A stretch of DNA of 64,000 nucleotides from Scilla litardierei (lineage: Eukaryota > Streptophyta > Magnoliopsida > Asparagales > Asparagaceae): positions 279,923,043-279,987,042 of the forward strand of contig CM061142.1 in NCBI GenBank assembly GCA_030789695.1. Direction: 5' to 3'. The stretch's first letter is position 1. Every line of letters begins with the position of its first letter. The notes under the pieces are model-generated. The model worked only from the letters and a program-made list of their open reading frames with translations. It did no database searches and was not told where the DNA came from. The translations under genes and the position numbers were made by a program. Positions 1-9,816 of this stretch are shown one piece after another.

Positions 1-71
1 GTTTGCTTTTTTTTTCTTCTGATTGTCCGTTTTTAATTAGTTGTTTGCTTTTTTTTCTTCTGATTGCCCGC
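1..71. repeat. short tandem duplication, T-rich
   Basis: A unit beginning GTTTGC, with a T run and then CTTCTGATTG, occurs at about 1-29 and again at about 42-70, separated by a short AT-rich spacer. The two copies differ mainly in T-run length and one T/C change. No coding potential is seen; the left edge is cut by the window. Confidence 0.7.
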
Positions 72-79
72 GGCCTTGG

Positions 80-82
<3 letters not shown>

Positions 83-127
<45 letters not shown>

Positions 128-178
128 CATTGTCTCCTAGCTCCGAGCTCATATAGGAATCACCACTCCTTTGGCAGT

Positions 179-219
<41 letters not shown>

Positions 220-271
220 CATTGTCTCCTAGCTCCGAGCTCATATAGGAATCACCACTCCTTTGGCAGTG
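83..271. repeat. two poly-G tracts alternating with an identical 53-bp unit
   Basis: Uninterrupted G runs lie at 83-126 (44 nt) and 179-218 (40 nt). Each is followed by the same 53-bp sequence (127-179 and 219-271, starting TCATTGTCTCC and ending TTTGGCAGTG), so the arrangement is G-run, unit, G-run, unit. Such long pure G runs are rare in plant DNA. They may be a real slippage duplication, a G-quadruplex-prone site, or an assembly artefact. Translations through the tract are poly-glycine and are not genes. Confidence 0.8.
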
Positions 272-302
272 ATGAATATGGCGTCCTATTAAACATCTAC
301 AC

Positions 303-524
303 TAGGGATGAGAATGGGCATGTCCAAGGCCCGATTGGACTTCCAATTGGGTATGCCACATCATCATCCCTACCAATCCTTCACTAATTCTAATTCACAT
401 CATCATCCTTACCAATCCTTCACTAATCCTAGAATTAGAATTAGTGAAGGATTGGTAGGGATGATGATGTGGCATGCCCAATTGAAAGCCCAATCGGATC
501 TTGGTCATGCCATTCTCATCCCTA
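303..524. mobile_element. hAT-type MITE (foldback), 222 bp
   Basis: Termini are inverted: left TAGGGATGAGAATGG, right CCATTCTCATCCCTA. The exact 8-bp direct repeat ATCTACAC flanks the element at 295-302 and 525-532. An 8-bp TSD and a TAGGGATGA terminus are features of the hAT superfamily (the maize Ac end is closely similar). Almost the whole element folds into one hairpin: about 303-395 pairs with about 432-524, with an internal direct repeat of ACCAATCCTTCACTAAT in the left arm. It has no coding capacity and is mobilised in trans if at all. The perfect TSD suggests a fairly recent insertion. Confidence 0.88.
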
Positions 525-784
525 ATCTACACCCACTGCTTCCTCTGCAAGACTTTTTATTGGCTTAGGAGCTTGTCTTCTCAAACATCTCACAATCAAA
601 TTGAGTTGTTCTTCTTTGTTAACAAAAAAAACATGATTGTTATCAAATGATTGTAAATGGATCTTTACTAGCCTCAGTAATGTTAATCCGCCATCTCACA
701 AATCCAATGATTGTAACTGTCAACATGCTTTGTTGCTTTGTATGATATATTGAGTTTATGCATAAATTCACAGCATTGTGATTG
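525..784. other. AT-rich spacer, nothing recognised
   Basis: Non-coding AT-rich DNA between the MITE and a Copia remnant. I see no open frame of note, repeat or promoter-like element that I can support. Confidence 0.5.
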
Positions 785-1620
785 TCACAATGTATGTTGT
801 ACATTTTCTCTGCTTAATCCATATATAGCTCTTTGTGAAATCGCTTTAACTACAATATTTGTTTGCCAACTTTTGTGATTGTAAAATACTCGACTTCTAT
901 TGTGGATAGAGTAGCACACTCTACCGTCGTGACTGCTAAGACACAACTTACCTTGCAAAAGTATAGAAAAAAATAATGTAGATGTTCTACTATCAAAAAC
1001 TCCAGCCATGTCGAAATCTATATTGCCTTCCAAGATTAGTTCAGCTCCCTCCATAACATAGACATATCTTTGATATACCATTAAAATATCTAAGAATCTG
1101 CTTGATAACCTCACAATATTCTTTTCTAAGAGTAGAAAGGAATTAACTCACCATTTTCACCACATGCGTAATGTCAGGTATTATACATATTATTGCATAC
1201 ATTAACCTCCAACTGCTAAAAATATGGTATAGATGCCATTTCATCCATCTCTTTCTTAGATGTGGGGCATGACCTCTGACCGAACTTGAAGTGGAAGGCC
1301 AACTGAATGTTGATTAGTTTGACATGATCTATCTTGAATCTCTTAGTCACATATTTCGTACTTCACCTGAGATAGCCATAACTTTTTGTTCTTCCTATAT
1401 CAAACTATCTTCATTCTTATAATTTGTTAAGTTAAACCTAAGTCATTCATATCAAAGACTTGAAGAGTTTCTTCTTTAAATGACTGATTTTTTTTCACTT
1501 CTTGTCCAACGAACAATATGTCTTCTACATACAGTAGAAGTGCAATGAAGATTCTATCAGAAAACCCTTGAGTACAAATACACATGTCTTTATATTGCAT
1601 ATTGGACATCCCCAATATGT
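785..1620 (-). pseudogene. decayed Copia pol fragment (RT and RNase H)
   Basis: Read on the minus strand, about 1615-1430 encodes the end of a Copia reverse transcriptase: the catalytic YVDD box survives as YVEDILFVG, followed by the F-x-M-x-DLG block as FDMNDLG. Further downstream, about 1040-790 resembles the RNase H start: LEGNIDFDMAG matches the family pattern of aspartates around D-x-D-x-A-G. Both pieces are in the expected order, but frames change between them and no gag, integrase or LTR can be assigned. This is a truncated Copia copy, not a functional gene. Confidence 0.7.
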
Positions 1621-1982
1621 GTTCTAATGATGATCAAATTATATGATTGCACTAACATGTATGATGTAGATATAGATAAAGAATATGGTGTTGGTTCAAG
1701 CATTAGGATTGGGCTCAGCATGACAAAGGATATAATCATCTTAGCACATCAATCAATCTTAAGAGTGTTATTATTATATCACTGATTTATATTTATTTCT
1801 TTCTTATAGATTACGATATAAAGCCTTGATGACACTCACACACACAACATCTAACAGGTTTCAAGATTTAAAAAACATATATCATCATTAAAAAACATAT
1901 ATCATCATATTTGAATCATATCATCTAGATTTTAAATCAAGCCTATGTTTTTAAGCATCATTAATCATCCAATAAACCCTTA
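1621..1982. other. AT-rich spacer
   Basis: No gene or repeat identified apart from a short local duplication of AAAAACATATATCATCAT near 1870-1905. It leads into a motif array that belongs to the host sequence disrupted by the two elements to the right. Confidence 0.4.
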
Positions 1983-2059
1983 TAGTCGATTGACACAAAT
2001 CTACTTTTTAATGTTTCATATCCTACATTGACTAGTCGAGTAATCTGAGTTTTAGTCAA
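1983..2059. repeat. left piece of a split TTAGTCAAC motif array
   Basis: This stretch carries TTGACTAGTCGAG and TTTTAGTCAA, and the same motif family continues at 14332-14489 and 21413-21520 once the Athila and Copia insertions are removed. The motif is an interrupted palindrome, (A/T)TAGTCAAC and GTTGACTA(A/T), in both orientations. The last five bases (2055-2059, GTCAA) are the target duplication of the Athila-type element. Confidence 0.6.
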
Positions 2060-3664
2060 TGACCGCCCGCCCGTTTGGCACTCAAATCGGGACGGGGATA
2101 CTAGGATTAGAATTTGTAACCGCAAGCGCACGGTGTCGAGGTGTGGCTTGGGGGTCGAACACAGGGATGCGTGTGTTGTGCTTGTGAACGATCGGGATCC
2201 TGATCACCCGGTGGGTGAGCTAGCTTAATCGCTTGTTGGATGTCACGATGGTAAAATAATGCAAAAGGCGTAAGAGATAAAAAGGACAACCTAGGACCTT
2301 GGCTTCCGCCCTATCACGAGTTCTCACTATTCCGACCGACGGATAGGAATGTGATCGGATTCTAGTGTTTAGCGGTGAGACGTTGCCTCTAACAATGGTA
2401 CCCAGCGTCCCATGAGCCCGATAATCTGGTCGATGCCTAGGATGATATGCTAGATCTACCCAGGTTCGGATGGTGGGCATTCCCATGTATATCATCTAGG
2501 TCTACCCGGGTTCAGACAGTGGGCATTCCCATGTCCAGCACCGCCCGACTCCGGGAGGACTAAGCTTGCAATGATTTCTCCCGACATTTCATCCAAGCCG
2601 TTCCCACGCACGAGGAATCAATGTTTACGCTAGGGGGTGAGCTGTGGCTAGGGAATCAAACTCCCGTTTTATTTCCCCTTGGCCCGACGGTCAAAGGCGA
2701 TCTTTCTCCCGCCAGTTATAATAAAACGCATCGTGTAACCATCTAAATCCCTATATCCTATCGAATCCCTAATCCTATGGTCCTTCTAGGGAGAACCCAC
2801 GAAGAGGCTTCCACCAATGTCCCAGATTTAATAATTACTCACTACTCATGGCATGAAAAGCGATAAAACAGATTATAGCCGTCAAAATAAGAATCAAGCA
2901 ATAGATTACTGTAGCAAATGGTAATATAAATGCAATATTAAAGTATTGAAACGATCAAGAAACTTACAAACGAAAATAAATCCATAGCAGCCAAAATCCC
3001 TAAAAATAGCTTAAGAAAATGGGGATTTCGTTTTCTGGAAAACCAAGCCCTATTTATACATTTTGACAAGATGCCAGGGAATATTTCCACTAAAAGACAA
3101 AAATAGACGTCCACCGATCGGTTGAAACTTCAACCGATCGGGTGAGACGATTGTTGGACTTGGTCTTCGGCTCTGATAAATCTCACCCGATCGCTGAACC
3201 GATCGGGTGAATCTTTGAATTCTCGAGCTTGGGGAAGCAGCTGCTACAGGTGACCCGATCGGTTGACAAGTCAACCGATTGGGTGAACTTGGGCACTCAA
3301 AACAGAGATCTGTGTCACATCCACCTGATCACTGAACTGATCGGGTGGAATCGTCTCTTCCTCTGGACTGATACGGCCACACGAACCGATCGGGTGGATC
3401 TGTCCACCCGATCGGTTGGGAGCTGATACGTGGTTTCTCTTGATGATTTGCTCTCAGGATCTCGTGCGACACCTCCCGTTGCTCCGGGGACTCATGATGT
3501 TGGTCTTGTATGTCCCCTGCGCTAGGAATATCCTGCAAAAGCACTCAAACACAACGAAAGTGAAAAGGAACTAAAAACCACAAAAAGACGGACTCAAAAT
3601 AACGAAAAAAGACGGGAATTACGGAGAAGACGTGCGTGAATATATAAAATATAAACACACGTCA
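2060..3664 (-). repeat. 3' LTR of the Athila-type element
   Basis: Colinear with 12743-14331 and with 60925-62511. In minus-strand orientation a TATA box (complement of 3048-3060, reading TGTATAAATAGGG) lies just downstream of an array of ACCGATCGG/CACCCGATCGGTTGA motifs at about 3112-3420. It contains the conserved segment reading GTGTGGCTTGGGGGTCGAAC on the plus strand. A local duplication (about 2450-2535, two copies of a 'GTTC(G/A)GA(T/C)(G/A)GTGGGCATTCCCATGT' segment) makes it slightly longer than its partner. Confidence 0.9.
3048..3420 (-). promoter_or_regulatory. LTR promoter: TATA box with upstream palindrome array
   Basis: On the minus strand, TATAAATA (3048-3060) is preceded upstream by at least eight copies of a near-palindromic motif of about 15 bp, plus-strand consensus CACCCGATCGGTTGA or its complement, between 3112 and 3420. 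Copies occur in both orientations, often as close inverted pairs. That position is the U3 region, where retrotransposon enhancers lie. Function as a factor-binding array is inferred from position and repetition. Confidence 0.65.
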
Positions 3665-3678
3665 AAATCTCCGAAGCT
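3665..3678 (-). promoter_or_regulatory. 3' polypurine tract (decayed)
   Basis: Immediately internal to the 3' LTR, the minus strand reads AGCTTCGGAGATTT. The equivalent site of the second Athila copy (62512-62525) reads AGCTTGGGGGATTT, so this copy has suffered substitutions in its purine run. It is the expected primer site for plus-strand cDNA synthesis. Confidence 0.7.
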
Positions 3679-5310
3679 GAACCCTTCCTCGTCCTCGAGG
3701 AAGACGAGTGAGAATAGGAGCTCGGAGGGAAAATAGAAAGAAAGAAACAGAAAAAGGAAAGGAAATCCTAGATCACCCGTCAGAGCCAACGAAAACTAAC
3801 ACTCCACACTAAGCAAGCATGCGATAGGCATAGCACTAACACCAGGAATATGAGCCCCTACTAGTGTCGTGGGTCCATGCGGTGAAGCGCAAGTGAGTGA
3901 GGTCATGAGCTAGCAGACGGTGTAACTATCTAAATTGTGCAATCAAGCTCCATATACTCATGCCCATGGAATGACCCAAATATCGAATTAATTCGAGTTA
4001 GCGGTGAATAATAGATCAAGCATGCATGAAAATAGAGTAAGAATAGAAGCATATCATATGTCAGGGACTCTATTGCTAGAAACTAGGAGATCACCGCACG
4101 ATTGTCTAGATGATTGCTAGAAAGCTCCTATGCCAAGTGTGTTCGAAAACGAAGGGGGTTGAGTAGGTGTGGAGGAGAGCACTTGGTGCAAATTCTCACC
4201 TTCCCTTTATTCACGGCGGATAGGAGTAATATTCACAACAGGAATTTTTTTTTGCGATGTGTGTATTTTTTTAGATTTTGGCTATACATATTCTTTCTTT
4301 TCTCCTTTCTTTTCTTCTCTCTTTTGTTTTCTTTTTTTGGTAGTGGGATAATGCATATTCTCCAAAAGCGGGAGAATGATGCGCAGGTAAGTGGCAAAAT
4401 TGTGTACTCTCCCAAGTAGAAGAACCGTACACGACGAGGGGATTTGCACCAAGTAAAACAAAAAAGAATTCGAATTCTAAACACTTGGGCAAAAGAAAAT
4501 TTTTCGCAAATCAGAGTGTAAGCAACACGGGTTATCCTAGTCCTATTGGTAGAGTCCTGACACATCCGATTTAAGCGTAAATATATAGATGATTCATGCA
4601 TAAAGAAGTAGACAGTGGAGGCAATATATCGCATATTTGAAATTGAAGCATGATAGTCTAGTGGTCATCAAAGGACATGCATATAAAATAAAATCACAAT
4701 GTAGAAGCACACCAACAAGCTAGTCATAACACACAACTCACACAAAAGGCAAAGTGAACCCACGGAGCATAAAATGCAATAGAATTCTGCTTCCTAGGGT
4801 TAGTGAGAATGGTTATCGTAGCTAAGCTAAGTGTGTGTGTGGTTTAGTAGCAGTTTCATCATGTGGGGTCATCTCTAGGAGAGGGAGAATAAAAGGAAGG
4901 AAAGAAAAAGAAAAAACACGAAGAAAACAACTCAAAAAATGGTGAAAAAGACACGACTTGACGCACATAGTGCGACTCCCCCAAGCTGAACATTGCATTG
5001 CCATCAATGCAGTAGGAGTAAGTGCGGGACGACAACGAAAGATGGGAGGGAAGTACGCACCGAAAAATAAACGAGAAAAACATGAAAAACACACAAAAAG
5101 AGACATAGAAAAATAAAGAAAATAAATACCGAAACGAACTATATAAAAGACATACATAGAAACACACAAAATAAACACACAGCAAACTAGTGACACGAAG
5201 ACACTCACAAAATATTTATTTCCCTCAAGCTGATCTCAATAATGCCAAAAAAAGATGTGATCATGGTGAATCAGAAAAATGTCTAGGGGAAAAATCAGAA
5301 AAAAGGGAAA
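3679..5310 (-). other. 3' non-coding region of the Athila-type element
   Basis: No credible gene. The sequence is colinear with 62526-64000 of the second copy, sharing the CTCGTCCTCGAGGAAGACGAG near-palindrome, a GTCGTGGGTCCATGCGGTGAAGC-like segment, pyrimidine-rich stretches at 4240-4340 and an internal polypurine tract. Apparent open frames (for example the F/S/C-rich ones at 4822-5208) come from low-complexity purine/pyrimidine sequence. Confidence 0.75.
4974..4991 (-). promoter_or_regulatory. second, internal polypurine tract
   Basis: The minus strand reads GTTCAGCTTGGGGGAGTC, near-identical to the 3' PPT context (CAGCTTGGGGGATTT). It lies about 1.3 kb upstream of the 3' PPT in transcription sense, and the same site is kept in the second Athila copy at 63789-63805. 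Extra PPTs are known in some retroelements and prime a second plus strand; that role here is inference. Confidence 0.55.
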
Positions 5311-6076
5311 TCAAGGTACAGGAGCAGAAGGCTCCTCATCCTCCTCAAAAGAGACTAGAGGGGTATCGGCAGAAGAGGTGATGGGCGTGCGAAGAAGTGG
5401 AGAAAGGGGTGGAGATGGTGGACGGATGGGCTCGGTGGGCGTGTGAATGATGGGTGGGGTGTCGGTGGTAATGAAAGGTGGTAAGGATACGACGACTGAC
5501 GAGGAGGGTGTGGGTAGTGATCTTGCACGCACAGCGATCTGCTTCCTACGACGCGAGTAGGCGGTGGTGATAGAAGTGAAAGGTGGTGGAAGTGGAGGGT
5601 CAATGGTAGTGGTGGTGGGAGGGGATGATCGTCGAGGAGGCGATGGAGGAGGTGATGGGGGTGGAGATGGGGGTGGAGGACCGTGGACATGGGTAAGAAG
5701 GCGAAGAATGGCGACGATGTTTCGCTCGAGAGCGAGGAAGCGGGGATGTGATAGGAAAGAAGTAGATGGTTTCGAGGAGGTGGAGGAGGATGCGCCAGTG
5801 CGCAAGGCAGCCATCTCAGCCTCGAGAGCAAGGCGAGTTGAAGTAGCACGGCACACGACAGAGTATGTGCCGGTAGCAGTGGTCGTGTCGACATGAGAGA
5901 GGCCAGGCCATGCAGAGCCGTGATAGGGCCTCGGAAGAAATGGCAGCAGCAACCGGGGTGGTGACACTAGGTCTAGCCCCGGGGTCTCCTCTGAACTCAG
6001 GGATATCCTGCTCGCCAAAGTGGACGACAGAGGAAGATGGTCTAGGAGAGTCAGGGAGAACAAACTGAAGGTATAG

Positions 6077-6124
<48 letters not shown>

Positions 6125-6307
6125 AAATTCAGGATCTGGTGGAAAAGACCAATCTGCCTGAAGCTCGATGGTGACATGGTCAGGGTTAGGCAGAATGGTG
6201 TAAGGAGCTGGGTGATGGCCGTAGTGGAAAGCAAATCGACTGTTGCCTAGCTGTCTGATCATATGAGTGTGCCTCAGGACATCGACGTCAAGATTGGTGG
6301 ATCCTGG
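5311..6307 (-). pseudogene. ATHILA ORF, C-terminal part (after the solo-LTR insertion)
   Basis: Minus-strand continuation of the ATHILA-family protein whose N-terminal part is at 8040-8962. It resumes just left of the solo LTR (residues STNLDVDVLRH) and runs through a poly-C/poly-Gly tract (6077-6123). A region rich in A, E and L follows (LALEAEMAALRTG), then a Pro/Ser/Thr-rich tail with PPPSPPPSPP repeats, ending EEDEEPSAPVP before the stop at 5311. A frame change near 5890 is needed to connect the conserved part to the tail. The protein's function is unknown; it is the ATHILA ORF found downstream of pol in Athila elements. Confidence 0.7.
6077..6123. repeat. 47-nt poly-C tract inside the ATHILA ORF
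   Basis: A pure C run on the plus strand encodes an oligo-glycine stretch on the minus strand. It resembles the two G runs at 83-126 and 179-218 in length and purity. It could be real slippage or an assembly/sequencing artefact; its length decides which frame is read downstream. Confidence 0.8.
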
Positions 6308-8039
6308 TGTTGGATATTGGACTCCTCGGATTTGGTTTTGGATGATGAACAAACATAAATATATCGTGAACTAACACTTTGTGAGCGCAGTTATGGAGAT
6401 CGTTGCCAAATTCACATGAACATCCAAAGCGACGTCTCAAGACTTCTCAAAGCACGTGATCGTATGCCGAAAGCTTCGTTGAAGCTTTTGGACCATTTTA
6501 GAAGTCATGAAGATTCGGATCGAAGCTTTCGAAGACGGTTCGTCAAGTTTTATTTATTGTCTTTTAGCTTCGTTCCATAGAATGTTAAGCCTTGAATAGG
6601 TCTTACATTTTAATCTTCATAACTCTCCTATCTTAGAGCTAGGAACTAGTAAGAAGTCCATACGAACTTTCCCGAAGCATCGCGCTTCGATTCGCGACTT
6701 CTTGTGCATGTTAGTTGGTTCAAGAAGAAGAACCAACCGATTAGATGGTGATCTAGTCTGTCGGCAATACTTCTTGGACTGACTAGTTTGCCTCCTTCAA
6801 TTCTAGCTCAGTTACTGTTTACAGTTAGTCGGTCAAAGAAGGTTCACCGACCGACTAGTTTGTGAACTAGTCGGTCAGTGTTTCTTCTTGGACCGACTAG
6901 TTGAGCTTCTACTGTACATGGCTAGTTAATGTTTATCGTTAGTCGGTCAAAGAACGTTTGGCGACCGACTATTTGGTGAACTAGTCGGTCAACTTTAGTT
7001 CTTGGACCGACTAAATCAATTTGTACTCAGACTTTGTGTTTTATCTCTTAGTCGGTCTTAGTTGACTCACCGACCGACTAGTTGTGAAACTAGTCGGTCA
7101 GCAACTCTTCTTTGACCGACTAGTTCTGTTAGTCTGAACTTCGACCTATTCCCTGTTCACCACTTAGTCGGTTCATGTTGATTGACCGACCGACTAGTTG
7201 TTGAACTAGTCGGTCGGTGGTTGTTCTTTGACCGACTAGTTTGGTTCAGAATAGAGCCGTTGGAGCATTAATTGAAACGTTTTTCTCTCCCTCTTTCCTC
7301 TAACCTATATATACTTGTTGAGCTGCATTCATTGCACTCAAGGCTGATATTAAGAGAAGTTTAGAGATCAAAGAGAAATCATTCCATCTCATTAAAGCTC
7401 ATTCATTTCCTTTCAAGAATCTCTCCCTCACTCATATTTCAAAAGAGAGATTCATTGATTGTGAGCCTTCCAAGCCAAGTGCTTGATCCTAGGTCACCAT
7501 CAACCTCATAGCTCTCCATAGCTGATCTACATCTTGGAGCTAGGGTGTGGTGCCTCTTCATCTTCCCAAAAATCCGTTTCGCCCTAAATCGTAAGTTTAC
7601 TCAAGGCATAGGTATTTTGTGGTAAGAACTTTCATTTCAATTTACTTTGTTATTGTAAGTGATTCACTCTCGGTTGTGAGAGTGTGTTTGTGATCCCGGG
7701 TTGTGGGAGTCATAATTTTCATTTGTGTATGATTTGACTTGTGAAGGTTTTTCACAAGTATTTCATAGTGGAAATCTTGAGTTAGGGTTTCTAACTCAAG
7801 TATCTGGAAGTGATCCGGGTGGTTGGGACGTAGGATCACCGAGAACAAGTCGGGGAGACTTGGGTGGATCCGAACCCAGTAATATTGCTTGTTTGCGATT
7901 GTCTTATTTGTTGTCGATTATTTACTATTCCGCATTTCCGCATTAATTGCTAGAGTTTGCAAGGTAATTAGGAATTAGCCTCTTAATTATTTTAAAGTAC
8001 TATTCACCCCCCCTCTAGTACTTGTGCAATAGCTTAACA
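6308..8039 (+). mobile_element. solo LTR of a Copia-like element
   Basis: A 1732-bp LTR-like segment with TG...CA ends (TGTTGGATATTGG ... TTAACA), related along its length to the LTR at 22192-24030. Shared blocks include the start, GATGATNANCAAACATAAAT, CTCTCGNTTGTGAGAGTG, GTTGTGGGA and GAACAAGTCGG. No internal domain is attached, so it is probably a product of LTR-LTR recombination. Flanks share TGG (6305-6307 and 8040-8042); a full 5-bp TSD is not preserved. It lies within the ATHILA ORF, in the opposite orientation. Confidence 0.75.
6680..7314 (+). promoter_or_regulatory. solo-LTR promoter: GACCGACTAG array upstream of TATA
   Basis: Between about 6770 and 7245 the motif TAGTCGGTC and its complement GACCGACTA each occur about eight or nine times. 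They are organised as four higher-order units of roughly 105-115 bp, starting near 6833, 6944, 7048 and 7165. A TATA box (CTATATATAC, 7305-7314) follows about 60 bp later on the plus strand. A looser GGTTC/GAACC pair at about 6717-6740 begins the block. Regulatory function is inferred. Confidence 0.65.
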
Positions 8040-8962
8040 TGGCATTACTCCTGGGGCACGGGGCAAATCGGTGGGACGATCGATGTTGAAGGGAGGGTAT
8101 AGAGCAATGATAGTAATGAGGCCATTGAAGCAATATTTTCCTTTGTTTGTGCGGTTAATATCAATAAGCTTTTGAATTAGCCACGCAGCAGTGTTTATGC
8201 GTACGCACGGTGCCTGGAAAGTAATCCCGTCAACACCGGGAATGTAAGGAAAGGTCATCGCCCATAAAATGAAAAAATCTGGGATGGTCACGGTGCCGAA
8301 CTCATCCCGTGGAAAGAAGGTGATAGAGATAATGCGATGGGCGAGATGGAAGACTGGGTGGATAATAGAAGAGGCCTTGGTCTTGCCTCGAGGATAATGA
8401 TCGTGTAGTGTAAGGCGTCCCCAAAAGTGGTCGACATCAAAGTCAGCATGCAATTCATAAGGGAGAAGACTGCCTGCAAGATTGGGGAAACCGAAAAATT
8501 GTTGATGGTGGCCAAAGGGGCATGGAAGTTTTGATTTCGAAGGCAAAAATCGATATTTGACCCCGTCTCAATTTTGATAGTTGAGAGAAATTCTAGTGTG
8601 AGAACGGGGTAGGATGGGGCATGGGAGAGGAAGAAACCAAGCCAACCTAAGTTTGCAAATAGGGATTCGTCTTCGGTGAAAACACCGAGATCGTATAGGG
8701 TTTGATCATGTGCAAACTTGGTGGCTAGGTGAGAACATTGGCTAAGGCGAGAATAGAAATCTTTATGTGCTTGGCTCATAAAACGAACTACCTGCGGTCC
8801 AAGCAGTGGGTCTACCACACGTACGACAGGTTGGGGTTGTGGTTGGGTAGGCGGTGGTGGAGGAACACGTCCACGCGTAGAACGTGTGGATCGTTGTCTC
8901 TTGCGAGACGGCTCCACCACCACCATGGGTTGCTTACCCCTATATTTGTCTTTTGCCATGAT
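8040..8962 (-). pseudogene. ATHILA ORF, N-terminal part
   Basis: The minus-strand reading begins at the ATG at 8962 (MAKDKYRGKQPMVVV) and continues with a basic, Pro/Gln-rich N-terminus. The conserved ATHILA domain follows, with the recognisable blocks DLGVF, FANLGWLGFFL and YPVLTLEFLSTI, then FWGRLT, IIHPVFHLAHRIISITFFPRDE and FFILWA. This matches the plant Athila ORF-1 family as I know it. A frame change is required near 8530. An in-frame upstream ATG at 9028 is possible, but the basic KDKYRGKQPM start is more typical. The ORF is then cut by the solo LTR at 8039. Confidence 0.75.
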
Positions 8963-9392
8963 GTTGTGGCGATTTGATGTGAAATGCAGGATAATATATG
9001 TATGCACACAACAAATGGCAAATGACAAAATAAAAATTCCTGGGCAATGTAAAAAATCAAGCTATTGAGCAAGTTTACCCAGCAATGATGCGACTCCTAG
9101 CTCCCAAAAGATCCCGCAATGCACGAAGGAGTGATGCGGGGAGTCATCGCATGCCAATCTTAAGGAAACAGAACTTTTGAAAATTGGGGGTTAGGGTTAG
9201 GGCTAGGGTTTTGAATGGGTTGTGGCTTGAACGTGGTCGATGGAAGGGTTCTGAAGGTTGGAAAGTAGTGGAGGAAGTGCAGGAGTACGATTAGGAGTAG
9301 CGGGAGTGATGGAGGAGATCGTTTTGGAAGAAGGGGAAACGAACCGTTCGAACGAATTTTCTGGAGGTCGGGTGAAGTGAAGTCGGGTGGGT
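8963..9392 (-). other. leader between internal TATA-like site and ATHILA ORF
   Basis: Non-coding segment of about 430 bp between the promoter-like block and the ATHILA ORF start. It includes GGGTTAGGGTTAGGG at about 9187-9201, two telomere-like repeats, which may be chance. No gene seen. Confidence 0.45.
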
Positions 9393-9690
9393 GGCTGTAT
9401 ATAAGGGGTGTTGGGGAACCGATCGGGTGAAGATCACCGGAACGGGTGGGTCAATTTTCAAAAATTTCTGTTGGATCAGCTGCTACAGGTCACCCGATCG
9501 GGTGTGATCTCACCCGATCGGTTGACCGCTCTCCGAAAAACACCCCAAGCTTCTGTTTTCATCACCCGATCAGTGACCCGATTGCCCACTTTAGCACCCG
9601 ATCAGTTCACTCTCCGACTGAAGCTGGCTACTTACTAAAACGATCCACCCGATCGGTTGATGTATAAATCGATCGAGTGGGGCAATTCCT
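9393..9690 (-). promoter_or_regulatory. internal promoter-like block repeating the LTR motif array
   Basis: About seven copies of the LTR-type motif (ACCGATCGGGTG, CACCCGATCGGTTGA and variants) lie at 9418-9690. Directly downstream on the minus strand is a TATA-like sequence (complement of 9393-9408, CCCCTTATATACAGCC). This is the same order and orientation as in the LTRs, but it sits between the end of pol and the ATHILA ORF. It could drive separate transcription of that ORF, or be an LTR-derived duplication captured internally. Confidence 0.55.
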
Positions 9691-9798
9691 GCACAAAAAG
9701 AAAAAATCCTCTAAGTGTCCCAAAAAAATCCCCCACATCATTATTTATTCACAAAAATTAGTAAACTAATCCTATCTAAAACCGACAGAAGTTCAGAA

Positions 9799-9816
9799 CA
9801 TGGGTTGCCTCCCATG
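9799..9816 (-). other. end-of-pol signature of Athila elements
   Basis: The minus strand reads CATGGGAGGCAACCCATG in a context encoding SRANDYKKQLFMGGNP in one frame. From memory, a GGGAGGCAACCCATG sequence is common just after the polyprotein in plant Athila elements. Its presence about 0.5 kb from the protease, with no RT or integrase between, locates the pol deletion. Confidence 0.5.

Noticed and set aside
41..232. 63-residue poly-glycine frame across the G tracts
   Set aside because: Coding potential comes only from the homopolymer; no domain, no codon structure.
4822..5208. Overlapping hydrophobic Cys/Phe-rich minus-strand frames
   Set aside because: Low-complexity purine/pyrimidine 3' region; the colinear second Athila copy (63644-64000) keeps the composition but not the protein.
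5355..5894. His/Ser/Pro/Leu-rich alternative frame of the ATHILA tail
   Set aside because: Out-of-frame reading of the Pro/Ser-rich C-terminus; composition artefact.
9187..9201. Interstitial telomere repeat (GGGTTAGGG...)
   Set aside because: Only two short units, and plant telomeres are usually TTTAGGG; chance is likely.
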